Of a stretch of DNA of 64,000 nt, positions 39,428 through 48,973 are shown one piece after another (positions within the stretch are counted from its first letter, which is position 1; the number at the start of each line of letters is the position of its first letter). The stretch lies in contig VKHL01000098.1 in NCBI GenBank assembly GCA_015146655.1, forward strand, positions 1 to 64,000. The letters are read 5' to 3'. Under the pieces are notes generated by a model. The model was not told the origin of the DNA, did no database searches, and saw nothing but the letters and a program-made list of their open reading frames with translations. The DNA comes from Ochromonas danica (taxonomy: Eukaryota; Sar; Chrysophyceae; Chromulinales; Chromulinaceae). The translations under genes and the position numbers were made by a program.

Positions 39428-42400
39428 ATGTCAACTGTCAAGGCCTTGCTGGGCCATCGCTTCTCTCTCTTCGGTCCTCGCAGTGAACTTTGGCGCGTGC
39501 ATTGGAGTCTGCGCACCTGTCTCTCCACTGCCGTCTTTTGCTTCTTCTATCTGTTTGTTCCCACCAGAACACGCTTGGTGAAATATTCTGATGCGAGCTT
39601 TGTGGGATTCGTCACTTTACTAGTGAAAGATGTGACTTTAGGAGCGACCACGATGAATGCCTGGGCATGTTTGCTGAGCAGCTTCGTGGCCACGCTCTTC
39701 ATCCTCGTGATCTACACCGTCCTCGATGCTCACTATGCCGAACCTGCGCAGTGTCCTCAAGGTGTTCTCCTATTCCTCCTACTGATCACTGTCTTCCTCT
39801 TGCAGTATGCTGAACTGCCGCTCATGGGCAAGAAAATGGGTGTTTCTCTGCTGGCTATCTACCTGCTGACTTACCATGACCATCAACAAACGTCTCTGGA
39901 GGTGTGGAGGTATTTTATTTCTGTGGTTATCGGGTGCGGCTTTGCTCTAGTGGGAGTAATCGCACCACTGCCTCTCCCTCGGCTAGCAGGCGAGGAGGTG
40001 CGAGGTAGACTGAGCTACTATTGCAAGACAGTCTCTGCGTTGTTACGAGAAGAAGTCACAGCGTGGCTACACGAACCTCTGAAGAAAGACATCTTGGAAG
40101 CAATTCTTCCCTCTGCATCTTTGGACTGCTCCTCTCAGGAAGGGAGGAGTTTGTCGCTGTCATCGCCAGGCTTGCAAACTGGAATAACACAAGCTCTTCT
40201 TACTTCTGCACAACAGCGTTGGAGACGTCTTCGTCTTCTCCTCACGGCAGTCATCGCCTTTCGTCGCAGTAGTCTCTATCGCATTGGTTGGCTATGCAAC
40301 TCCTCCTTCCATGCCAAGAGTCGCTATCTTCGCTCTGAAATGATCGTCTATCTGCTGCAAGAACTTGATACTCTTCGCAAGCGTAATAATGAAGCACTAT
40401 TTGAACCTTTCTCTCGTGGTATGGCCCGTAGGAGGTTTGTTCGATGTCTGCAGCTCATTTCCACTCTCTTAGCGATTCTGTTGCACTTTGAGAGACAAAT
40501 CTCTGCGCTGGAGACGAAGTCTCAGTATCATGCCATCTTTGTTCGTTTCTTTGCCGATCCTAATTTCCGTCGTGCACTCTATCAGCTTGTGGATGCGGTG
40601 TGCGATGTGCTGACATCTCTCTTCGACCCCTCTCAAGGCAATCATCTCGCTGCAACCCACAGAAGTAGCGGAGGCATTGGAGAAAGCAGTGACTACTCGC
40701 CTTTACAGCGTCAAGATGAGGAGATCGATGAGGAAGAAGAGCAGATGTTTGAACAAGCGCAAGAGGAGCGAGATGGCGAGGGGCGCTATGCCCGGCTCAA
40801 GGATTTGGCCGAGCGAATGTGTCGTCTGGTGGCTGCGCGTGAGGAGTTCGAGGAGGTGTACTTCTCCCTGCGCAACTACATCTACTACGGTATTGTACTG
40901 TCACCCTCTGTGCCAGGGGGAGAGATCGACAGTGATGCTGACTGCCCGCCACTGCTCGCGGATGTCTCCTTCATTCTCAACACCTCCTTGTTCCTCCTCG
41001 ATGCTGTGGGAGACCATCTGCTGTATTTTCATCGCAAAGATGATCTCTTCTTGTGCAGACAAGAGCTTATCGTGCATCAACGCTTCCAAGATAAGAGAAA
41101 TGAAATCCGAAGGAAGTATCGCGAGAGTCCGTCGGGAGGGAAAGCGAGGAGGAGGAGGAGAGCGATGAGCTGGCGAGTCTTGTATTGGATCTTCTCTCTT
41201 GCTAGTTCATGCCGTTCTTTAATCAGAAGCTCCATCAAGCTCTTCGCAGAGCTTCTACCCAATCAGATGCCTGTGCTTTGTGTGCAGTATGACAGCGTGG
41301 CAAGGAGGTGGCAGTGGAGATACACTCCAGCCATACACGCTCGCCTCCTCTCCGCTGTGATGGTCTCCTTGGCCATGACAATCGCGGGTGCCTATGGTAT
41401 CTATGCGCATCGCCCGCAGGTCTCTCTGGCTTCCTTCACTATCGCTTATCTGGCGGGAGGCTCTGCCTCGGGGATTAACATCATGACCTGCATCAACCGC
41501 TCCATCGGCACTGTCTTGTCTTGTATCTATGTTGTCTTTGTCGTCTTCATCTTCAATTCATACAAGGACTCCACCAGCAATCAAAGTGTTATCTACCTGT
41601 CCGAGGCCTGGCTACTGGGCACCACCTCTGTCCTCTTCCAGCTGCCTGCTACCTACGTGAGGTCCTACCCTTTGTACTCGTACTCCGGCACAGTGGCTGG
41701 CTTCACAGCTGCTCTGCTCTTGATCAATACGAACCTCTCCACCAGCCAGGCTATCGACCGCATCCTCGACACCTTCCTGGGCGTGGCTGTCTATGTTGCC
41801 CTGGAGCTCGCCTTCTTCGCGCAGTCCTCAGAGTCTGTCCTGCTCAGTGACTTGGACACTTTCCTCAAAGGAGTTGACGTGCACTTCTCCCAATTCCACA
41901 GTCACTTCCAGTCATTGGAGAGCAGAGCAGGCAGCACCCCTCGAAGAGGTGCGGCTATGGGCGGTGATGGAGGAGGGGGAGGGGGAGCGGAGGTAGAGGA
42001 TCGTAAGCTTTCTCTCGTGCAGTCGCTGTCGTCCACGAATACTATAGCCTTGGATCGACTAGCTGCTACCCTCCTCCGCCAGCGTGAGATGCTTCCCTTC
42101 TACAAGTCTGAGCCCCGCCTGCTAGTCGCTCCCGCGCTGCCAGACCGTCTGCTGCAGGAGATGCTCTCCTTCGAGGACCAGGCGCTGCTCAGTCTGCAGA
42201 TGATGCAATTCGTTGTCAACAAGATCTACCTCACGGGGCGGCGCAGGAGGAGGAGGCGTTACCTCGAAGTAGTGCAGCTCTACCAAGACATAGCTGAGAT
42301 CATTCGCCGATTGAATGCTCCTCCTCCTCCTCCTCCTCCTTCTCCTGCTGCTCCACCACCTGATGACTATCAGCTACATGAGGGGGAGCAGCAGCAACAG

Positions 42401-43498
42401 GAGGAGGAGGAGGAGGGAGAGCATTCAGAGATCGTGAACTGTCATCGCCAGTATCGCGAGGAGTTGTCAGCAGTGACTCGCCGCAGGGAGCAGTCCATCT
42501 CCACTCAGCAGCAGCAGGAGGAGGAGCAGGAGCAACAACAGCACCAGCAGGAGGAGGAGGAGCAGGTGGTAGCAGTGGAGACTGACAACATCACCCTCTC
42601 CCTCTCCTCCTCTCCCTACATCCCTCTCAACCTCAGCATTGTTACCCAGGATGACGAGGAGGGAGATCAACTAGCAGCACAGCAGCAGGGCAACCCTCCT
42701 CCTCCTCCTCCTGCTATTGTTGTGGCGGAGAAGACTCACACGCTGCCAGACTTCGAGGCCATGCTTCTCCCGCTACAGCCGCAGTTCATCAAAGTGGAGC
42801 AGCTGGTCTCAGCCGCGCTCGCCTCCCTCACCCAGGCCCTCCTCCTCCTGCGCCGGGTAGAATGCCACGGCGCACAGTCCTTCTTCAGCCAGTACCTCGC
42901 CCTCCTTCGCCTGTACCCTGCCAGCTCTGCCCCGCAGGCCCTCGCGCAGATCAATCACCGCCGCTTTCTGCAGATGATCGCCCAGCAGCACTGCCGCAAG
43001 GAGCAGCAGGAGGAGGAGCAGGAGCAGGAGGGGCGCGCAATCAAGATCCACTCGTTGTACTTCGGAGAGATGCGCAGTGAGGAGATCGACGGACTCTTCC
43101 AGGACTTCCAGGAAACCATCAAGTCACTGCAGGATGCGGTCATTCTACCCCTCGAGGCCATCGTGCACACCCTCGGAGGCGCAGACTCTCCTCTTCCTCC
43201 TTCTGCTGGTGGTAGTGTTGCTGGTGGTGCTACCACTTCATCTTCTGTTTCTTCGTCAAGCAAGAAGCTGAAGGGTAAGAAGGCCAAGAAGGGTAAGCGC
43301 CGAGGCCCGCGCCTGTCCGCAGAGGCGGTGCGGGTCATCCGAGAGCAGAAGAGGATCGCGTCCAATGATGAGATGAAGGTCGTCTGCACGTTGCTTGAAG
43401 CCACGCAGCTGCTGCTCTCGGCACTGCAGGGCCTGGCCAAGACCATCTCGCGGCTGCAGGCCTTCCGAGACATCAGCGTTACACAGGATGGACTCTGA
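39428..43498 (+). CDS. FUSC/aromatic-acid-exporter-type membrane protein, very long
   Basis: This single exon encodes 1356 residues from MSTVKALLG. Two hydrophobic blocks of about six helices each lie at roughly residues 30-180 (AVFCFFYLF, VATLFILVIYTVLD, LFLLLITVFLL) and 640-800 (LLSAVMVSLAMTIAGAYGIY, GTVLSCIYVVFVVFIF). The duplicated arrangement and the second block's pattern match fusaric-acid-resistance/ArAE transporters. Bacterial and plant relatives (ALMT-like, FUSC) are usually 350-750 residues. Here long cytosolic segments rich in Glu, Gln and Pro are added, including a (Q/E)n stretch near 42.4-42.6 kb and a basic C-terminal stretch KGKKAKKGKRRG. Export of organic anions is the family's role; the substrate is unknown. 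Its 3' half is much richer in G+C than the neighbouring genes. Confidence 0.75.
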   Translation: MSTVKALLGHRFSLFGPRSELWRVHWSLRTCLSTAVFCFFYLFVPTRTRLVKYSDASFVGFVTLLVKDVTLGATTMNAWACLLSSFVATLFILVIYTVLDAHYAEPAQCPQGVLLFLLLITVFLLQYAELPLMGKKMGVSLLAIYLLTYHDHQQTSLEVWRYFISVVIGCGFALVGVIAPLPLPRLAGEEVRGRLSYYCKTVSALLREEVTAWLHEPLKKDILEAILPSASLDCSSQEGRSLSLSSPGLQTGITQALLTSAQQRWRRLRLLLTAVIAFRRSSLYRIGWLCNSSFHAKSRYLRSEMIVYLLQELDTLRKRNNEALFEPFSRGMARRRFVRCLQLISTLLAILLHFERQISALETKSQYHAIFVRFFADPNFRRALYQLVDAVCDVLTSLFDPSQGNHLAATHRSSGGIGESSDYSPLQRQDEEIDEEEEQMFEQAQEERDGEGRYARLKDLAERMCRLVAAREEFEEVYFSLRNYIYYGIVLSPSVPGGEIDSDADCPPLLADVSFILNTSLFLLDAVGDHLLYFHRKDDLFLCRQELIVHQRFQDKRNEIRRKYRESPSGGKARRRRRAMSWRVLYWIFSLASSCRSLIRSSIKLFAELLPNQMPVLCVQYDSVARRWQWRYTPAIHARLLSAVMVSLAMTIAGAYGIYAHRPQVSLASFTIAYLAGGSASGINIMTCINRSIGTVLSCIYVVFVVFIFNSYKDSTSNQSVIYLSEAWLLGTTSVLFQLPATYVRSYPLYSYSGTVAGFTAALLLINTNLSTSQAIDRILDTFLGVAVYVALELAFFAQSSESVLLSDLDTFLKGVDVHFSQFHSHFQSLESRAGSTPRRGAAMGGDGGGGGGAEVEDRKLSLVQSLSSTNTIALDRLAATLLRQREMLPFYKSEPRLLVAPALPDRLLQEMLSFEDQALLSLQMMQFVVNKIYLTGRRRRRRRYLEVVQLYQDIAEIIRRLNAPPPPPPPSPAAPPPDDYQLHEGEQQQQEEEEEGEHSEIVNCHRQYREELSAVTRRREQSISTQQQQEEEQEQQQHQQEEEEQVVAVETDNITLSLSSSPYIPLNLSIVTQDDEEGDQLAAQQQGNPPPPPPAIVVAEKTHTLPDFEAMLLPLQPQFIKVEQLVSAALASLTQALLLLRRVECHGAQSFFSQYLALLRLYPASSAPQALAQINHRRFLQMIAQQHCRKEQQEEEQEQEGRAIKIHSLYFGEMRSEEIDGLFQDFQETIKSLQDAVILPLEAIVHTLGGADSPLPPSAGGSVAGGATTSSSVSSSSKKLKGKKAKKGKRRGPRLSAEAVRVIREQKRIASNDEMKVVCTLLEATQLLLSALQGLAKTISRLQAFRDISVTQDGL

Positions 43499-43868
43499 CC
43501 TCCTCCTGCTGCTATTGTATTATAGTCATATGTTACAGTCTGATTGTCACAGCAGTGTGCCAAGGTAGTTGTACTTCTTGTGGACAGAGTGTTTGTAAAT
43601 ACTGTGGCTGGTGGCTAATCTGAGCTAGTCGCCGTCAGCACTCTCAGGTCAGAATCTGGCTATCTGACTGTCTGGATGCTAATCCCGGCGCATAGTAATA
43701 ATAGTGCCCTCAGTCTTCCCCAAATCCCAACATGCGCAACGAGTTCACCTTCCCAGCCCTCCTCAGCAGTCCTGCCCCTCTCAATCAAAGAGAAGCAACA
43801 TGCGGCCCAGTGTTGTCTCCAACATTTTTCAACCACCCAGGACCTGTCTTGAGCTAGAATAGAATAGA
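43499..43868. other. intergenic, promoter of discoidin-domain gene
   Basis: This gap separates two plus-strand genes. AGAATAGAATAGAATGG (5-bp unit) abuts the next start codon. No other feature was seen. Confidence 0.4.
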
Positions 43869-45211
43869 ATGGATGACGAGGAGTTTCGAGGATTTAATCG
43901 TCACACGGTGCGCCGGCTGGTTGGGTTCCAGCCACAGAGCGAGTTCATGGTGCGCCGCTCATTCTGGACCCGCTCCTCCGACTGCGAGGCTCCTGTCACT
44001 GAGGTCGATCGCTTCTTCGACGACGCCTTCGCCCATCCCGAGCGTGGCATTGTTTCAGGTACTTTCTCTATTAAGTTAACGATCCTCTTAATTTAAGTTA
44101 AAGGCGATGTTACGTTGTAAACTGTATAGAACGTCCCTTGAGTACTCATGAGCGTTGGGAAGAGGTACAAGAGGAGCTATATAATAGTGCTCAGCGAGTT
44201 CGCAAGGAGTACAATGCTGACCAACAGAGCTACACCTTGGTCTTCGAGGTACCCGCCTCTACTTCCTGCCAACCTGTTAGCCATACACAGCAACAAAAGG
44301 AGCAAGAAGCGCATTGGTTGGGTTACAAGGGCAAGTATTACAATCCTGAGTGGGTCTATCGCTTGCACTACGAAGGCAAAGCCTCAGCCCCCAACGCGTT
44401 GCTGGCGGTTTGCCCTTTGCGACCCCTGCAGCCTTGGATAGACCGCCGCTCTTCTTCCCTCGCACAGCGAAGCTTGAGAGAGAAGGACCTCCATACCAAA
44501 GGCTACTTCCAGATCTCCCTCGGCGGGTGGTGTGAGGTGAGCGGTCTAGTCACGCTGGGCGGCTATCCCGAGCATCTTGAGCTGTTCCCCAAGAATGAAT
44601 TTGCCCCAAGAACACTCTCAGCTAATGACCGCAAGAAGTGGAGGAAGGCAATTCTTCGTCCTCGAGGAGGGGCTTCTAAACTCTACGTGGTGAGTGATAA
44701 CAGTGAGCTGGCCTGGGTGACCGCCTTTGACTTGCACTACCGCAGCCGCCAGACAGGGAAGTGGCTGCGCTGGCCCTCCTCTTTCCAGGGCAATGAGGAC
44801 GTCTCCACAGAACGTGAACATGACTTCCAGACAACGGGCTGCATAGTCACCAAGGAAGTGAGGATCTACCCCCTCTCTTGGCATCATGCTCGTAGTATGC
44901 GAGTGTGTGTCCTGGGACGTCAACTTTGCTCAGATACACGCAGTATAGACCAAACCCGTCTATGCAGAGGAGAGGAGAAGCAGGAGGGAGAAGGAGAGAT
45001 CGCCACTGTGACCTACTATCTCGTCCCTCCCCAGCGAGTGGGCCTGAGGTCGGAGGGCAAGGCGACGAGGGGCACTCGATGGCTGCGAGATGTGAAGAAG
45101 AACCAAGGGTCTGACGGTGGCCCTGCAACCTCCTACAATTGCTTACTGAGAGAAGCCTTGGATGACCTTGATGATGAGGTGGAGGATGAGGTGGAGGAGG
45201 GAGAACACTGA
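43869..45211 (+). CDS. F5/8 type C (discoidin)-like domain protein
   Basis: Exons 43869-44058 and 44130-45211 (71-bp intron, join GIVS|ERPLSTHERW) give 423 residues. Residues ~175-310 follow the discoidin fold pattern: GYFQISLGGWCEVSGLVTLGG at the start, AFDLHYRSRQTGKWLRW, FQGNEDVSTEREHDF, and KEVRIYPLSWHHARSMRVCVLG at the end. Such domains bind sugars or phospholipids, usually outside the cell, yet no signal peptide is seen here, so an intracellular role is likely. The N-terminal 150 residues are charged and helical, with no known motif. The C-terminus is strongly acidic (DDLDDEVEDEVEEGEH). Confidence 0.75.
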
Positions 45212-45505
45212 AGCTATTCACTAGTGTTACCTCTCCACACCACACCATACCATTACCTTGTCATACTTGTCATGCCTCCAAGCTAATGCTGTGGCTAGTA
45301 CTACCTCTCCATGCCTCCAAGCTCCATCTGAGAGAAGTGATAAGCTAGAGTGCGACATAACGCAGTGGGCACTACTTGGTAGATTCCCTTACTATGACTA
45401 TTGGCTGCAGTGAGTCCTTGTAAATGATATTACAATAACAAGCACACCACAGAGAGAGAGAGAGAGAGACTACACACAAACAAACAATTCAGCACATCTT
45501 TCTTC

Positions 45506-46730
45506 CTATTTGTGCCTTGGCCCTCCACCCGCCGACTTCGCACCCGCTGCAGAGAGAGTCTTCTTGCGGATGGCGTCGACACCCACAGAGTCAGTCCACC
45601 ACTCGAAGAAGAGCTCGAAGGAGATCTCGCCGTTCGTCAGGTCCACGCCCATGTCAATGAGGCAAGCTTCTAGCTCCTTCTGGCTGAGATAGTGTCCCAG
45701 AGCCATGAGCAGCAACTCGAAGTCCGCCACGGCCAGTTTGCTGCCATTGCCATTGCCATTGCCATTGCCATTGCCCCCGCGGCCTCGGCTGACCTTCTGG
45801 AAGACTTTGCGCAGCTCCACTTCCTGCAGCTTGGCCAGCTCGCGCGGATCGAAGTCTGCGATCCCAGAGGACTCGTTCTGCCGGCCACTGTCTTCCGCAT
45901 TGCGATGACTTCCGAAGTCTGGCTCGATGGCTGCGTAGAACATGGCCGTGGAGATGAAGTTCATGTAGTCGATCTCGCCCATGCAGTCCTTGTCATAGCG
46001 CGCGAAGAGAGCCAGGTTCTGCATCTCGGAGAACTGGAAGCCCAAGAACTCCAGCGCACGAGTGAATCCTTCGATGGGAATGCGTGCGCATTGCTCGCGG
46101 TCGAAGAACTTGAAGGCCTTGCGCACTTGGAAGGGCGAGGAGGTCGCATAGGAGCGCTGCGAGAGCTTGTCCTTCATGACTCGCTCCAAACGATTGATTT
46201 CAGCCTCTCCCACCTACAGGAAGACAAAGAGAGATGGATGAGCAAGTGGTAGTGTTAGTGGTGGTAGTGGTAGGTTGGGGGGGGGGGGGGGTACCTTCTT
46301 CACTGCGTCTTGGTACTCGCGCATGCGATGGTGTCTGGTTTTGGCCTTTGATGGTGAATCAATCACCATCTATGGAGAAATAGCATTTAGAGAGAGATCA
46401 AGATATACAGTGAGAGAGAGAGAGAGTGCGTGTGTTTTGGGGGGATGGGTATTGTACCTTGTCCTCCACGGGGATGCGATATGTGGCAGAGAGGATGGAC
46501 TCCGAGAAGGCAATGCGGTCATCTCCCAGGACGAGGTTGGAGTAGTTGGACAGGCCCTGCTGCAGCTGGATGGGCCGGGAGTGGTCCTTGCAGGAGGCGC
46601 GGTAGTAGTCCGCGATGCTCGGGTACTTGCGCAGATTGTGCGCCACGTCAGGCTCTAACTCCATACTGAATGCCAGTGAATGAGAGCCAATACTGGCTGT
46701 ATCAGCATGAGAATTCGTCTCTGTGTTCAT
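45506..46730 (-). CDS. EF-hand protein
   Basis: Exons 46730-46458, 46369-46295 and 46213-45506 join in phase 0 (VEDK|MVIDSP and AVKK|VGEAEINR), giving 351 residues. A calmodulin-like pair lies at about residues 145-200: FKFFDREQCARIPIEGFTRAL, then YDKDCMGEIDYMNF with D-x-D and G-x-I-D but Asn at the last ligand position. A second pair in the C-terminal part (VADFELLLMALG, LTNGEISFELFFEWW) is more degraded. Calcium binding is therefore likely only at one site, if any. An (Asn-Gly)5 tract comes from a CCATTG hexanucleotide run at about 45747-45773. The second intron begins GTA followed by 15 C (sense strand). Confidence 0.75.
46277..46291. repeat. 15-base G homopolymer at a splice donor
   Basis: Fifteen G on the plus strand read as poly-C from position +4 of the second intron of the EF-hand gene. 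The length is prone to sequencing and replication error. Confidence 0.9.
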
Positions 46731-46931
46731 CTGTTTCTGATTGTATCTGATCTATTCGTTACCACAGAATAAGATGAAACCGCTATAAAACGCGTTTCTT
46801 TTACCCATAGTGTTTATTAACTTACTAAGAAGGTGTAATTGCGTTTCTTCCTTGTTAACTTAGCAAGGGTGTGTTTGTTAACTTAGTAAGTTCTCTCTGG
46901 TAGTCTCCGAAGAGGGTGTGTTACAAGGGCG
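46731..46931. promoter_or_regulatory. shared divergent promoter with TTAACTTAG repeats
   Basis: The 201-bp spacer between the EF-hand and SAL1 start codons holds three related blocks between about 46815 and 46890: TTAACTTACTAAG, TTAACTTAGCAAG and TTAACTTAGTAAG. Spacing is about 30 bp. They are candidate binding sites used in both directions. Confidence 0.45.
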
Positions 46932-48721
46932 ATGAGCTGCCTGGCTTGGCTGTCTTCTATCTTCCTGTATTTGCTCATGTTGGCCACCCTTGGACGACCT
47001 TTTCCGACTCGGCTTTTCTCTCTTTCCTCTTCTTTGAGCAAACTAAGCCCTCCTACGGGAAGATCTCGTGCAACTTCTTCATCTTCCTCCACTTGGTCTT
47101 CTCCCTGTAAACCAGGTCACGATCCCAGCAGCTGGCCTGACGAGGAAGAGCTTCTGGTCTATCCACAAGATGATCCTATCGTACAGCAACTCCTCCGCCT
47201 CCGGCCCACCCTCAAGGCCATTCCTAGCGTGACCTCTGAGAAAGACATCCGCTGGCATCTCGTGCGGAAAGGATTGCAAGCTGACAGCCTCACCCTCGAG
47301 CCGCACTACCTCGGCAAGAAGAAGCTATCAGATGAAGAGACCGCGTCCATCTGGGAGAAGTCCATCCAGCGACGACTTGGTGAGCGAAGCCTGTTACCTG
47401 ACTACCGTCCCGGACCCGGGACCGAAGGGTATTATTCCGGTAGCGCGTGCCTTCAACTTGAAGTAGCCGCTGCGTTACGTGCTGTCGAGATGGCAAGTTA
47501 CATCTCACGGGCCTATCAGCGAACCTTCTCGACGCCAGAGAAGGTGGAGAAGAGTGACGACAGCCCCGTGACAGTCGCGGACTTCGCCGTGCAGGCCGTC
47601 GTGCTAGACTACTTGCACCGCCTCGTAAGACAGACAACCTCCTCCTCCTCCTCCTCCTCCTCCTTCGTCACTCTTCTTCATCTTTGTTCTTGTTTTGGTT
47701 TAGTTCCCAGAGGATCGGTTTGTGGCCGAAGAAGACTCGCACTTGTTACTCAATCGCCCCGCGTTGGCGGAAGATGTTAGTTAACCACTCCTCCTCCTGC
47801 TACTACTGCCATGCTGATGCTGTGCCTCGTGGTTGGTTATAGGTCCTTGACTTGGTCTCAGCCACCACAGGCGAGCGTTGGACTCTGTCTCGCCTCATCG
47901 AAGCGATCGATTTGGGCCAACACGACAACGACGACCCCAGCAGACGAGTTTTCGTCTTGGATCCCGTGGACGGCACTAAAGGGTTCATTCGAAGAGAGCA
48001 TTACTGCATAGCGCTAGGTCTGCTTGTCCCCACAGAAGGCGGCGAGGGGCACAAGGAGGCGCAGCTGTCTGTGCTGGGCTGCCCCAACCTCTGCCTGCGA
48101 GGAGTGCTGCAAGAAGGCGCTCGGGACGTCTCTCGCTTACTGCCTGACCTTCATCTTCCTTCCCCTGGTTTGAAAGGACGGTCCGTTTGTCTTCCTCCCT
48201 CCTCTGTTGGCGCGGTCTTCTTCGCTGTTAGTGGCCAGGGAGCCTTCGCGCGAGGACTTGAAATGCCTCGCGGCCAAGCCTTCGAGGTCTTCGTCTCCTC
48301 TGATGATCCCGCCCATCTCTCAGATGCTCGTATTTGTGAGAGTTTTGAAGCTTCACATGGAAATCGTTTGCTCACACGACGCATCGCAGGCCGTTTAGGA
48401 ATTCAAAGTGATTACATTCATGTCGATGGAATGTGCAAGCAAGCGTTGGTGGGAGCTGGAGCAGCTGAGGCAACCTTGCGTCTTCCTCCTGCCACTTATC
48501 TCGAGAAGATCTGGGATCACGTGGCAGGAACGCACTTCGTGGAAGAGGCTGGAGGAGTGGTCAGCGACTTGGAGGGCCGGCGGCTGGACTTCTCTCATGG
48601 CCGCACTCTCAGCCCTCAAGTGCGCGGTGTGGTTTCTTCTAATGGACCACGCACACAGCAAGCGCTTCTCCAGACCATTCGCGAGGCGCAGCAGCAGCAG
48701 GAACAGTCCCCTTCCCGATGA
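46932..48721 (+). CDS. 3'(2'),5'-bisphosphate nucleotidase (SAL1/HAL2), organelle-targeted
   Basis: Exons 46932-47624, 47704-47775 and 47843-48721 all join in phase 0 and give 547 residues. The enzyme converts PAP to AMP, keeping sulfation and RNA decay running; in plants it acts in chloroplast-to-nucleus stress signalling. Metal-site motifs of the inositol-phosphatase superfamily are present: DDSPVTVADFAVQA, RFVAEEDSHLL (from the small middle exon), LDPVDGTKGFIR and EKIWDHVAGT. The N-terminal ~60 residues are a hydrophobic segment (WLSSIFLYLLMLATLG) followed by a Ser/Arg-rich stretch beginning RPFPTRLFS. This resembles a signal peptide plus transit peptide for a complex plastid. The protein is longer than yeast HAL2 (357) because of the leader and a spacer of ~100 residues. 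Confidence 0.9.
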
Positions 48722-48973
48722 AATCCATCCTTGACAATCACACCAGACCACACACACCATACCATGCCACACTGCCACTACGACTTGTTATCTATCCCAG
48801 CACAACCTTGTATCTAGAAGCATAGATGATGTGCAATAGGCTAGTAGTCTAGTCCACTACATTTACATAATTATCATTAACCTAGCGTCAAAGACAAAGA
48901 TCTTGATAGAGAGTGTTTGTTTGTGTTTGATGATTTAGCGGCTACGGTAATGAGAGAAGAAGAAGCTATCAAT

